Assembly: GCF_001042635.1 (NCBI RefSeq)
Contig: NZ_AP012331.1
Coordinates: forward strand, 62,001 to 126,000
DNA from: Bifidobacterium scardovii JCM 12489 = DSM 13734
Lineage (GTDB): Bacteria > Actinomycetota > Actinomycetes > Actinomycetales > Bifidobacteriaceae
Length of the DNA stretch: 64,000 bases
Direction: 5' to 3'
Shown: positions 27,845-35,912 of the stretch, one piece after another
Layout: every line of letters begins with the position of its first letter
How positions within the stretch are numbered: position 1 is the stretch's first letter
Made by a program: the position numbers and the translations under genes
The notes under the pieces: model-generated
What the model was told of the DNA's origin: nothing
Databases searched by the model: none
What the model saw: only the letters and a program-made list of their open reading frames with translations

Positions 27845-30367
27845 ATGAACGATATGACCAATGCATATGACGTCAAGGAAGCAATCGATGCGTTCCCGCG
27901 GCTCAAGGCGCGCACGCTGCGTTTCGGGTGCGGGGCCCCGCGTTCGGCGCGGGTGATCGGCGACGGGTCCCGTGCGCTGTTCCTGCGCTCGGATGGGCCG
28001 GAGGATCTGGTGACCGCGCTGTGGATGAGCGTGCTCGAGGGCGACGGCAGCCACCGCGAGGTGCTGCTCGCCGACCCGCGCGAGCTGCTCGCCAACGCGG
28101 ACAGCGAGGACGTGCCGGCCGAGGAGAAGGCCCGCCGCGAGCGTGCGCGCGAGGGCGGCACCGGCATCGTCAGCTACTCGGTCGATGCGGCCGGGCGCCG
28201 TGTGATCTACACGATCAACGGGCGTCTGTTCCTGACCGAAATCGACGAGGACGGCGACGGGGCCCGCACCCGCCATCTGGCGGCGAGCGAGCTCGACACC
28301 GACGATCAGGGCGTGTACGGCCCGGTGCTTAATCCGCGCATCAGCCCGGACGGCAAGCATGTGCTGTACACCACCGGCGAGCATCTCGAGCTCGTCGACA
28401 TCGCCGATTGGGAGAGCGCCGCGGCGCATGACGCTGCCGTGGCTGCCGGCGAGGTGAACGACGGGGTGTTCGTGGAGGCGGACGCCGATGAGGAGGCGAT
28501 TTCCGAGGGTGCGTTCGGCGCCGATGAGGGCGATCGCCCGGCGGCCGGCGACGTGATCGGGTCGATCTGGGGCGTGTGCGGCGATGCGTGCGCTTGCGGT
28601 GATCGCGGTGATGAGCGTGACGGTGAGTGCGGTTGCGGTTGCGCGCGGGGCGGCAAGGAGAACACCTGGCGCATCGGACTGGCCGAATTCGCGGCCGGTG
28701 AGGAGATGGACCGCTACGACGGGTTCTGGTGGGCGCCCGATTCCCGCCACATCCTGTTCGAGCGGTATGACACGCAGTACGAGCCGACGTGGTACATCAG
28801 CGATCCGGCCAATCCGGAGACGCCGGCGGCTGGCCGCCGCTACCCGCGCGCGCTGACCCGCAACGTCGATGCCTATCTGACCATCGCCGAGCTGGAATTC
28901 GATGGGCAGGGCCGCTATGCGGGCGTCGTCGGCCACGACGTGCAATGGGACCGCGACGAGTACGAGTACATCGCCGCCGTCAGCTGGAGCAAGGGGCATG
29001 GCCCGTTGGTGCTGGTGCAGAACCGGCGCCAGACCAAGGATCAGGTGCTTGAAGTGGCGCCGTCCGGGGCGGTCAGCGTGCTGGAGACCCATGCGAACGA
29101 TCAGTGGATCGATCTGGTGCCCGGCACCCCGGCGTTCACGCCGGACGGCCGGCTGGTCTGCCCGATGAACGACATGGACACGGACACGAACCGGCTGACC
29201 GTCGATGGCAAGCTGTTCACGCCCGTCGGCTGGCAGGTTCGCGGCGTGCTCGATGTGACCGACGCGGATGTGCTGGTCTCCGTGCAGCGCACGCCCGAAT
29301 CGGCGCCTGAGGTGCCGGCCGCCTGGGCGGATAACGTGGACGGGCACGATGCCCGCAGCTTCGATGTGGTGAGCATCGCCTATGACGGCACGGTCACGCC
29401 GGTCACCACGGTTCCCGGCCAGTGGACCGTCTCCCGCGCGTCGGCCGGCATCGTGGTCTCCGGGCGGGATATGGCCCACGCCAAGTCGCGGATGGAGCAT
29501 CTCGCTGCGGGCCGGACCGTCGGGGAATCGTCGTCGGCGCTGATTGCGAACCATGCCGCGGAGCCTGGTTTTGCGCCGAATATCGTCTTTACCCGCCTTG
29601 GCGAGCACCGGCTGTACACGGCGATCATCGCGCCGAGCGCCGGCAGCCGCTATGCCGGCGCCGAGCAGCTGCCGGTGCTGATGAAGCCGTATGGTGGCCC
29701 GGGGTACCAGCAGGTCATCGTCAGCCAGGCGTTCTACTGGGATGCGCAGTGGTGGGCCGACCAAGGCTTCCTGGTGGTCACCGCCGACGGCCGTGGCACC
29801 ACCGGCCGCGGGCCGAAGTGGGATCGCGAGATCTTCGAGGACATGAAGGACGTGACCCTTGCCGATCAGGTCGAGGCCGTGCACGCGCTGCCTGAGGCGA
29901 TTGCCGCGCTGAATGCGGACGGCGAGACGCGCATTCCCGCGCCGAACCTCGACAAGGTGTGCATGATCGGCTGGTCGTACGGCGGATTCCTCTCCGCGCT
30001 GGCCGTGCTCGATGCCCCGGAGACCTTCCACGCCGGCTGCGCCGGCGCGCCGCCCACCGACTGGACGCTGTACGACACGCATTACACCGAGCGCTACCTC
30101 GGCCTTGATCCGAAGGTGTACCGCCGCAACGGCATCGTGCAGGACGCGCCGAAGCTCTCGCGCCCGCTGATGCTGATCCACGGGTTCGCCGACGACAATG
30201 TGACCATCGCGCACAGCCTTCGCCTGAGCCAGGCGCTGATGGCGGCGGGGCGGCCGCATACCTTCCTGCCGCTCACGGGCATCACGCATATGACCAACGA
30301 TGAGACGGTCGCCGAGAACCTGCTCACGCTGCAGCGCGACTTCCTGTACGACGCGTTGGATCTGTGA
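27845..30367 (+). CDS. S9 family prolyl oligopeptidase-type peptidase
   Basis: An 840-residue serine peptidase of the DPP-IV/acyl-aminoacyl type: an N-terminal beta-propeller (repeats such as GVYGPVLNPRISPDGKHVLY and YDGFWWAPDSRHILFERYD), then an alpha/beta-hydrolase domain. The catalytic residues are Ser in GWSYGGFLSALAV (near residue 712), Asp in LIHGFADDNVTIAH (near 784) and His in GITHMTNDET (near 814). No signal peptide is visible, so it is probably cytoplasmic and trims short peptides. A Cys-rich insert (about residues 244-270) is odd for the family. The start is uncertain; ATGs at 27824, 27845 and 27854 have weak ribosome sites. Confidence 0.92.
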   Translation: MNDMTNAYDVKEAIDAFPRLKARTLRFGCGAPRSARVIGDGSRALFLRSDGPEDLVTALWMSVLEGDGSHREVLLADPRELLANADSEDVPAEEKARRERAREGGTGIVSYSVDAAGRRVIYTINGRLFLTEIDEDGDGARTRHLAASELDTDDQGVYGPVLNPRISPDGKHVLYTTGEHLELVDIADWESAAAHDAAVAAGEVNDGVFVEADADEEAISEGAFGADEGDRPAAGDVIGSIWGVCGDACACGDRGDERDGECGCGCARGGKENTWRIGLAEFAAGEEMDRYDGFWWAPDSRHILFERYDTQYEPTWYISDPANPETPAAGRRYPRALTRNVDAYLTIAELEFDGQGRYAGVVGHDVQWDRDEYEYIAAVSWSKGHGPLVLVQNRRQTKDQVLEVAPSGAVSVLETHANDQWIDLVPGTPAFTPDGRLVCPMNDMDTDTNRLTVDGKLFTPVGWQVRGVLDVTDADVLVSVQRTPESAPEVPAAWADNVDGHDARSFDVVSIAYDGTVTPVTTVPGQWTVSRASAGIVVSGRDMAHAKSRMEHLAAGRTVGESSSALIANHAAEPGFAPNIVFTRLGEHRLYTAIIAPSAGSRYAGAEQLPVLMKPYGGPGYQQVIVSQAFYWDAQWWADQGFLVVTADGRGTTGRGPKWDREIFEDMKDVTLADQVEAVHALPEAIAALNADGETRIPAPNLDKVCMIGWSYGGFLSALAVLDAPETFHAGCAGAPPTDWTLYDTHYTERYLGLDPKVYRRNGIVQDAPKLSRPLMLIHGFADDNVTIAHSLRLSQALMAAGRPHTFLPLTGITHMTNDETVAENLLTLQRDFLYDALDL

Positions 30368-30390
30368 GCCGTTGCCGGCGCCGTTTGCGG

Positions 30391-30505
30391 TGAGCCGGTT
30401 GGTTGGCCGGGTTGAGCGGGGCTGGTTGGGCTGAGCTGGGTTGAGCGGGCTGGGCGGGCTGGGTTGTCTGGCTCGGTGGGCCCGGCCGGCTCGGCTTGGC
30501 GGGTT
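30391..30505. repeat. G/T-rich low-complexity tract
   Basis: Degenerate short repeats of the type gggctgggttgagc fill about 115 bp directly after the S9 peptidase gene. They carry no plausible gene. The strand bias (almost no A on the plus strand) makes simple-sequence drift or R-loop/G-rich structure possible. Confidence 0.6.
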
Positions 30506-30515
30506 TCGCTGCTGT

Positions 30516-30546
30516 GGGGCATGGCGCGCTGATGGCGCCACGCCCC
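30516..30546 (+). terminator. Intrinsic terminator of the S9 peptidase gene
   Basis: ggggcatggcgc and gcgccacgcccc form a 12-bp stem with one G-T pair and a short loop, followed by ttttgttttt. This is a standard plus-strand intrinsic terminator. Confidence 0.85.
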
Positions 30547-31345
30547 TTTTGTTTTTCTTGGCGGAGCGGCGCTTCTGGAGTGCAGAGGGTACACCTCGCT
30601 TGGGCCCCTTTCCGCGGGGCGATTCGTCTATAGGATCGATGCCCTTCTCCGTTCGACGTTGTCAACGAAGGATGACGCATACTCTCTCATGGATATGCCT
30701 CGCTTGGAAGCCTCTTGGCGAGGCGGATCTTATATGGGTTAGAAGGTGCACCTCGCTTGGTGTGGTTTGGCGTGGCATATTGCCTGGAGTGCAGGAGGTG
30801 CGCTTCGCCTATCGTTCCCTCAGCGAGGTGGTTCATCTGGAGGGTCGGTGGTTTGCTCGTTTGACGCTTGTCGATGAGGAGGATCGCATAGTCTCTCGCG
30901 GGTATGGTCCGTTTGGAGCTCTTTCCGCGGGGCGGAATCTCTATGGGGTAGAAGGCGTGCCTCGTTTGGTGTGGTTTGGAGTGGTATGTTGCTTGGAGCG
31001 TAGGAGGTGTGCTTCGCCTGCTGTTCCTTCAGCGGGGCGGTTCGTCTAGAGGGTAGGAGCTATACCCTGTTTGGTGGTTCCCGGCCGGGTGAAGCTTCTA
31101 TAGGGTAGAAAGCATGCCTCGCTTGGAGTTCCTTCTGCGGGACGGAATTTCTATGGGCTAAAAGGTCTGCCTCGCTTGATGTTGTTTGGCGTGGCGTGCT
31201 GTCTGGAGTATAGGAGGTGTACTTCGCCTGTTGTTCTTTCCGCGGGATAGCTTGTCTAGAGGGTAGGGGCTATACCTTGTTTGGCGGTTTCTCAGCGGGG
31301 TGTCTCGCTTGGAGTGTTGGTGATTTACTTTGCTCGAGGTCGTCA
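30547..31345. repeat. Non-coding tandem array, about four degenerate 210-bp units
   Basis: Landmarks recur every 209-210 bp. ctggagtgcag lies at 30575 and 30784, with relatives about 210 and 420 bp on. The block cctcgcttggtgtggtttgg starts at 30751, 30960 (cctcgtttgg) and 31170. Each unit has two halves that share gcggggcgg..tctatagggtagaagg-like text. Copies differ at roughly a fifth to a third of positions by eye. A weak open frame crosses part of the array but has no protein-like features. Confidence 0.75.
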
Positions 31346-31397
31346 ATCGAGGAAAACCGTGGAGCCTATCATAGCTGTGCCCCGCTGAGAATCCATG

Positions 31398-31482
31398 CAG
31401 TGGGGGCACGGTAGTTGGACAGTGGGGGCACGGTAGTTGAACGTCGGGGCACTGCAGTTGGACAGCGGGGCGTAGCGGTTGG
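31398..31482. repeat. Four short tandem repeats of about 22 bp
   Basis: cagtgggggcacggtagttg-type units start at 31398, 31420, 31442 and 31463 (lengths 22, 22, 21, 20). The first two are nearly identical; the last two are diverged. They lie just upstream of the LacI regulator's promoter region. Confidence 0.85.
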
Positions 31483-31526
31483 TCTCTGGGAGGTGCGACA
31501 CGGGGTTGACTCGTCATCCCGATATG

Positions 31527-31540
31527 TGTTAACGTCAACA
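31527..31540. promoter_or_regulatory. Operator of the LacI-family regulator, autoregulatory site
   Basis: tgttaacgtcaaca is a near palindrome identical to the site at 33330-33343 before the transporter operon. It lies 17 bp after a ttgact hexamer (31505-31510), so it overlaps the expected -10 region, 124 bp before the regulator's start. Confidence 0.75.
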
Positions 31541-31664
31541 TTACTGATATTCTACGTTTGACGCATGGCCCAGGCTGAGGGGCCGGCATGCGACATGTGC
31601 ATCTCAGATAGCATGCTGAGCGTTGTGATACGCTTCGGCGCATACGCTGGGCGGAGAAAACAGG

Positions 31665-32789
31665 ATGTACAAGGCGAGGTGGCAAATGTCTGGCGAGAGC
31701 GCTGTTGATCGGGCCGGTAACGAGGGCCATAAGAATGCTGTTTCTGGATCCGAGGCGCCCGTGTGCGCGGCGGCGCCTTCAAAATCGGTGTCCATCAAGG
31801 ATGTGGCGAAGCTGGCTGGCGTTTCGATGCAAAGCGTATCCCGTGTCAGCAATGGAAGCGCGTCGGTGAGTCCGCAGCTGAGAGAGCGGGTCACCCGTGC
31901 GATGCATGAGCTGGGATACCGGCCGAATCGCGTGGCCCGCGCGCTGAGGTCGGGCCGAACGTGGACGCTTGGTCTGTTCGTGGAGCGTCTGGAGACTTCG
32001 GGCTCCGAGTTGATGCTGGAGAGCCTGATGGATGCTGCGGCGAAGCGGGGGTACGGCTTGACGCTGATCCCCATCGGCAATGACGCCCAGGTTTCGGTGA
32101 TCGCCTCGTCGCCGTTCGTGGCGAGCCTCGACGTGGATGGCATGATCGTCAACGACCGGCCTGCGGTGGCGGAGGCGATCGATCAGTTCTTCCCCGATAC
32201 GCCGGTGGTGTCGATCGGCAAGAACCCGGATCGCGAGAACTGGTCCTCGATGGATCTCGACCAGGAGCTGATCGGGCGGTTGGCGGTGGAGCATCTGCTG
32301 GATCTGGGGCACAAGACCGTGTATCACGTCGGCGGTGAGCAGATCTCGAATTCCGCGATCAAGCGCGCCCAGAGCTGGGAGCAGGTGCTGCGTGAGCGGG
32401 GATGCGAGGTCCCGCCATTCGAATATGCGGGATGGTGGGCCGATGATGGCTATCACGTCGGCAAGAAACTGGCCGAGGATCCGAATTGCACGGCGGTGTT
32501 CTGCGCGAACGATACCTTGGCTCTGGGCGTGATCAAGGCGTTGCAGGAGAGTGGGCTGCGCGTGCCGGAGGATGTCAGCGTGGTTGGCGTCGACGATTCC
32601 GTGAACGGCTATTACCCGAACAACAACCTGACGACGGTGAGCCAGCGGTACGCCGAGGCCGGCCGTTCCTTGGTCGAACTTCTGATCGATCGGATCAACG
32701 GAGGCGGCCCGAAGCACGTCATGGTCGGCGACGATCTGATCGTGCGCGGCACCACCGGTCCGATGCGTGAACGGGTTGGCGGACGGTAA
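31665..32789 (+). CDS. LacI-family transcriptional regulator
   Basis: A 374-residue sugar-responsive repressor. The N-terminal helix-turn-helix is VSIKDVAKLAGVSMQSVSRV (about residues 42-61), followed by the hinge helix YRPNRVARALRSGR. The ligand-binding domain runs from WTLGLFVERLE to the C-terminus, with typical IVNDRPAVAEAIDQFFP, AVFCANDTLALGVIKAL and VVGVDDSVNGYYPNNNLTTV. An unusual tail of about 40 residues precedes the HTH. The ATG at 31665 has GGAG 8 nt upstream; an ATG at 31686 with GAGG is equally possible. Shared operators before this gene and the transporter genes indicate autoregulation and local control. Confidence 0.93.
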   Translation: MYKARWQMSGESAVDRAGNEGHKNAVSGSEAPVCAAAPSKSVSIKDVAKLAGVSMQSVSRVSNGSASVSPQLRERVTRAMHELGYRPNRVARALRSGRTWTLGLFVERLETSGSELMLESLMDAAAKRGYGLTLIPIGNDAQVSVIASSPFVASLDVDGMIVNDRPAVAEAIDQFFPDTPVVSIGKNPDRENWSSMDLDQELIGRLAVEHLLDLGHKTVYHVGGEQISNSAIKRAQSWEQVLRERGCEVPPFEYAGWWADDGYHVGKKLAEDPNCTAVFCANDTLALGVIKALQESGLRVPEDVSVVGVDDSVNGYYPNNNLTTVSQRYAEAGRSLVELLIDRINGGGPKHVMVGDDLIVRGTTGPMRERVGGR

Positions 32790-33306
32790 AGAACCGCAGC
32801 AAGCCGTAAACGAGCTGAAAAGTCACAACGAGCAGGTGGCGGCCCGTAGCATCCCACGCTGTTAATTCGTTCAGTGATTTCGGCTCAGCCTCAGCGAGGG
32901 GAGCCAGACATGGTACACACGAACTTACGGCGGGATAGTAGCGGTCCGTAGCGGGCCGTGGCAGGCTGTACGGCTCACACGGTTCGCAAGTCTGTAAGTC
33001 TTAACGGCCCACATGGCTCGTAATCCCGTGAGTCCGTGCCTGTAAGCGGCCCCTACGGTTCCTGAGTCCGCAACCATCCGCCCCAAGCTCTGAGGCAGGT
33101 ACGCCGCCGAGGCCGTACGGTCCGCAAGCAGCCGTGACGGCATGCCCCGCCATCTTCGTCACCAAGAACCACCGGTGTACCAATCCCGGCGATTCGATCA
33201 CGTCGGCAACAAGATCCTCCATCGGCGTTTCGTGAGGAAAATCAACGGTTGTATCGATTACAAAACGCGCGTTTCCGGTGCGAATCCCTACAATTTCGTG
33301 ATCAAA
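32790..33306. other. Intergenic region between regulator and transporter operon
   Basis: No gene is supported with confidence. A single gaggggagccagac half-element lies near 32896. The minus strand between about 33130 and 33300 reads VGIRTGNARFVIDTTVDFP and ESPGLVHRWFLVTKMAG, which looks protein-like, but it has no clear start and runs into the operators, so it may be a gene remnant. Confidence 0.35.
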
Positions 33307-33343
33307 AGTTGACGTTAACATCCACCATGTGTTAACGTCAACA
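33307..33343 (+). promoter_or_regulatory. Transporter promoter with two LacI-type operators
   Basis: agttgacgttaaca (33307-33320) and tgttaacgtcaaca (33330-33343) are inverted copies of one site. The first contains TTGACG, a good -35 hexamer, and the second covers the position expected for the -10. A repressor bound to both would block RNA polymerase. Confidence 0.75.
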
Positions 33344-33453
33344 TCACAAGCGGGCAACGAAAAGCCCACTTACGAATTCGTGGCCGGTGCAGTGGCCGGC
33401 TGTGGATCGGGGCGCATCCAAGCAGGATGCGCTGAAGCGAAGGAGAACTCAAC

Positions 33454-34839
33454 ATGTCAATGAAGATGAAAGCAGCAGTTGCCGCAGTGTCCGCAGCGGC
33501 CATGGCTCTCACTCTCGGAGCTTGCGGTACGGGCAGCAACGGAGGCAGCGCTTCCGGCAAGACGGCCGTCAGCTATTCCGATGTCGAGGCGGCTCTCAAG
33601 AGCGACAAGGACATCAACCTGACGATGTGGGCATGGTCGTACGACACGATGAAGCCCAGCGTCGAGGCCTTCGAGAAGAAGTACCCGCACATCAAGATCG
33701 ACTTCAAGTCCACCGGTGCCTCCGCCGACCACTACACCAAGGTGCAGAACGCCATCAAGGCCAAGAAGGGCCTGCCGGACATCGTCCAGCTCGAGTATGA
33801 CGCGCTGCCGCAGTACGCGGTGCAGGGCGCGCTCGTCGACCTCAACGGCGATGGCATCGACTCCAACATCGGCAAGCTGTACAACGACGCCGCGTGGAAG
33901 AACGTCCACGTGGGCGACGGCCTGTACGGCATCCCGCAGGATCAGGCGCCTATCGCCGCCTGGTACCGCACCGACATCCTCGACCAGTACGGCATCAAGA
34001 TCCCGACCACCTGGGATGAGTACGAGCAGGCCGGCATCAAGCTGCACAAGGCCGATCCGAGCAAGTACCTCGGCTTCATCGACACCTCGGGCAACCGCCA
34101 GTTCGTGCAGATGCTGCACGCCGGCGACGCCAACCCGTGGACCGTCGAGGGTCTCAAGGACGTCACGCTGAACCTGACTGGCGACAAGTCCACCAAGATC
34201 TCCGACTTCACCCAGAAGCTCATCGACGAGGGCGTTCTCGCCGCCGTGCCGTCCGGTACCGACGAGTTCAACCGTGCGTTCGCCGATGGCAAGTACGCCT
34301 CCTGGATCGACGGGTCGTGGCGTGGCGGCCTGTTCGCCACCGGCAACCCGGAGCTCAAGGGCAAGCTCAAGGCCGCCCTACCGCCGAGCTGGGGCTCTTC
34401 CGAGGATGACCTGCAGGTCGGCGAGGCCGGCGGTTCGCTGCTGAGCGTCACCACCACGGCCGACACCAAGGAGAAGCAGGCCGCCGCGCTTGCCTTCATC
34501 AACTGGGTCAACTCCGATCCCGAGTCCATCGACGCCTTCCAGACCGTCGGCGGCTCCCTGTTCTGCGCAGCCAAGTCGTTCCAGTCCGATTCCAAGTACG
34601 CCGAGACCGACGATCCGTACTTCGGCCAGAAGGTGAACGAGATCTATTTCAAGGCCGCCGAGAAGATCAACACGAACTGGTCCATCCTGCCGTACAACAA
34701 CCAGATGGATTCCGACTTCAAGGACATCGTCGTGCCCGAGATGAAGGAAGGCGGCAACATCACCTCCGCGCTGAGCAAGTTCCAGGACAAGCTGAAGACC
34801 TACGGTACCGAGCAGGGCTTCAACGTCACCGCGAAGTGA
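33454..34839 (+). CDS. Sugar ABC transporter substrate-binding lipoprotein (family 1)
   Basis: A 461-residue extracellular carbohydrate-binding protein. The lipoprotein signal is clear: MSMKMKAAVAAVSAAAMALT then LGAC with the lipidated Cys at residue 24. The mature part has the family-1 solute-binding fold, with DINLTMWAWSYDTMKPSVEA, FEKKYPHIKIDFKSTGAS and DIVQLEYDALPQYAVQGALVDL. GAAGGAGAA lies 9 nt before the ATG. It is the first gene of an operon with two permeases and a GH43-like enzyme, behind two LacI-type operators. The sugar is not deducible; the linked GH43 points to an arabinose-, xylose- or galactose-containing oligosaccharide. Confidence 0.95.
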   Translation: MSMKMKAAVAAVSAAAMALTLGACGTGSNGGSASGKTAVSYSDVEAALKSDKDINLTMWAWSYDTMKPSVEAFEKKYPHIKIDFKSTGASADHYTKVQNAIKAKKGLPDIVQLEYDALPQYAVQGALVDLNGDGIDSNIGKLYNDAAWKNVHVGDGLYGIPQDQAPIAAWYRTDILDQYGIKIPTTWDEYEQAGIKLHKADPSKYLGFIDTSGNRQFVQMLHAGDANPWTVEGLKDVTLNLTGDKSTKISDFTQKLIDEGVLAAVPSGTDEFNRAFADGKYASWIDGSWRGGLFATGNPELKGKLKAALPPSWGSSEDDLQVGEAGGSLLSVTTTADTKEKQAAALAFINWVNSDPESIDAFQTVGGSLFCAAKSFQSDSKYAETDDPYFGQKVNEIYFKAAEKINTNWSILPYNNQMDSDFKDIVVPEMKEGGNITSALSKFQDKLKTYGTEQGFNVTAK

Positions 34840-34880
34840 CGGAGTCGATCCCGGAACGATTCCAGTGATCGCGAACTGAT

Positions 34881-34926
34881 GGGTGGGGTGGCCGTCGGCG
34901 CCATGCGCGAGGCGACCACCCCACCC
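34881..34926 (+). terminator. Hairpin after the binding-protein gene
   Basis: gggtggggtgg and ccaccccaccc form a perfect 11-bp outer stem. It lies between the binding-protein and permease genes without a T run, so it is more likely an mRNA stabiliser or attenuator that raises the yield of the binding protein. Confidence 0.65.
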
Positions 34927-34970
34927 GGTCCGTTCACAGTGACCATCGAAGGATTGGATAGGCGCAAAAA

Positions 34971-35912
34971 ATGAGTGCAGCAGTTGAGTCCCCCGCCGCG
35001 CGGGGCGCGGGTAAGCCCGCGAAAGCGCGGAAAGTCGAGGTCAGGAGGGAAAAGCCGGATTGGATCGGCATCCCGTTCTGCCTGCCTTACGTGATCGTGT
35101 TCCTGTTCGGTACGATCATCCCGTTGTTCTACGCGTTGTATCTGGGCTTCTTCAAGCAGCAGATGATCGGCGGCTCCTCGTTCGTCGGATTCGGCAACTA
35201 TCTGAAGGCCCTGCGCGATACGCTGATGTGGACGGGCTTCGGCCGCGTGTTCCTGTACTTCTGGATCCAGACGCCGCTCATGCTCGCGCTGGCCCTCATG
35301 GCCGCGCTGATGCTGGATTCGCAGCGCATCCGCCACATCGCGGTGCCGCGCATCCTCATGTTCCTGCCCTATGCGGTGCCGGGCGTGATCGCGGCCATGA
35401 TGTGGGGCTACATCTACGGCAGCGACTACGGCCTGTTCGGCCAGATCGCCCATCTGTTCGGGGCGAAGGCGCCGAACATGTTCAGCAGCCAGCTCATGCT
35501 GTTCGCCATCGCGAACATCGCCACATGGTGCTTCGTGGGCTACAACATGCTGATCTACTACTCCTCGCTGCGCGTGATCCCGGAGGAGTTGTACGAGTCG
35601 GCCCGCATCGACGGCGCTTCGGAGCTCAGGATCGCATGGTCGATCAAGATCCCGCAGATCCGCGGCTCGATCGTGATGACGCTGCTGTTCTCGCTGATCG
35701 GTTCGTTCCAGCTGTTCAACGAGCCGAACGTGTTGAAGACGCTGGCTCCGGAGACGATCAACAGCTCGTACACGCCGAACATGTACACCTACAACCTGGC
35801 GTTCACCAGCCAGGACGCGAACTACGCGGCCGCCGTATCGCTGGTCGTTGGCATCATCACGATGGTGCTCGTCGCCATCGTCAAGGCTATCGGAAACAGG
35901 TGGGATAAGTAA
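34971..35912 (+). CDS. Sugar ABC transporter permease (MalF-like)
   Basis: A 313-residue integral membrane subunit with six hydrophobic segments, starting at WIGIPFCLPYVIVFLFGTII. The cytoplasmic EAA-type loop that contacts the ATPase is ELYESARIDGASELRIAWSI. The N-terminus is polar and Ala/Lys-rich (about 35 residues). The start MSAAVESPAARG follows a weak purine stretch. It overlaps the next permease by one base (TAATG). No ATP-binding subunit is encoded nearby, so a shared MsmK-type ATPase elsewhere in the genome is expected. Confidence 0.94.
   Translation: MSAAVESPAARGAGKPAKARKVEVRREKPDWIGIPFCLPYVIVFLFGTIIPLFYALYLGFFKQQMIGGSSFVGFGNYLKALRDTLMWTGFGRVFLYFWIQTPLMLALALMAALMLDSQRIRHIAVPRILMFLPYAVPGVIAAMMWGYIYGSDYGLFGQIAHLFGAKAPNMFSSQLMLFAIANIATWCFVGYNMLIYYSSLRVIPEELYESARIDGASELRIAWSIKIPQIRGSIVMTLLFSLIGSFQLFNEPNVLKTLAPETINSSYTPNMYTYNLAFTSQDANYAAAVSLVVGIITMVLVAIVKAIGNRWDK

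Noticed and set aside
27629..30541. 970-residue open frame antisense to the S9 peptidase
   Set aside because: It is rich in Arg, His and Gly with no recognisable domain, and it runs across a terminator and low-complexity DNA. The sense strand has complete catalytic motifs.
30441..31049. 202-residue plus-strand frame inside the repeat array
   Set aside because: It stays open because the repeat period of about 210 bp is a multiple of three. It spans the terminator and low-complexity tract and has no start signal or protein-like features.
30547..31482. CRISPR array
   Set aside because: Repeats are long, degenerate and contiguous, with no constant 25-40 bp repeat, no unique spacers and no cas genes nearby.
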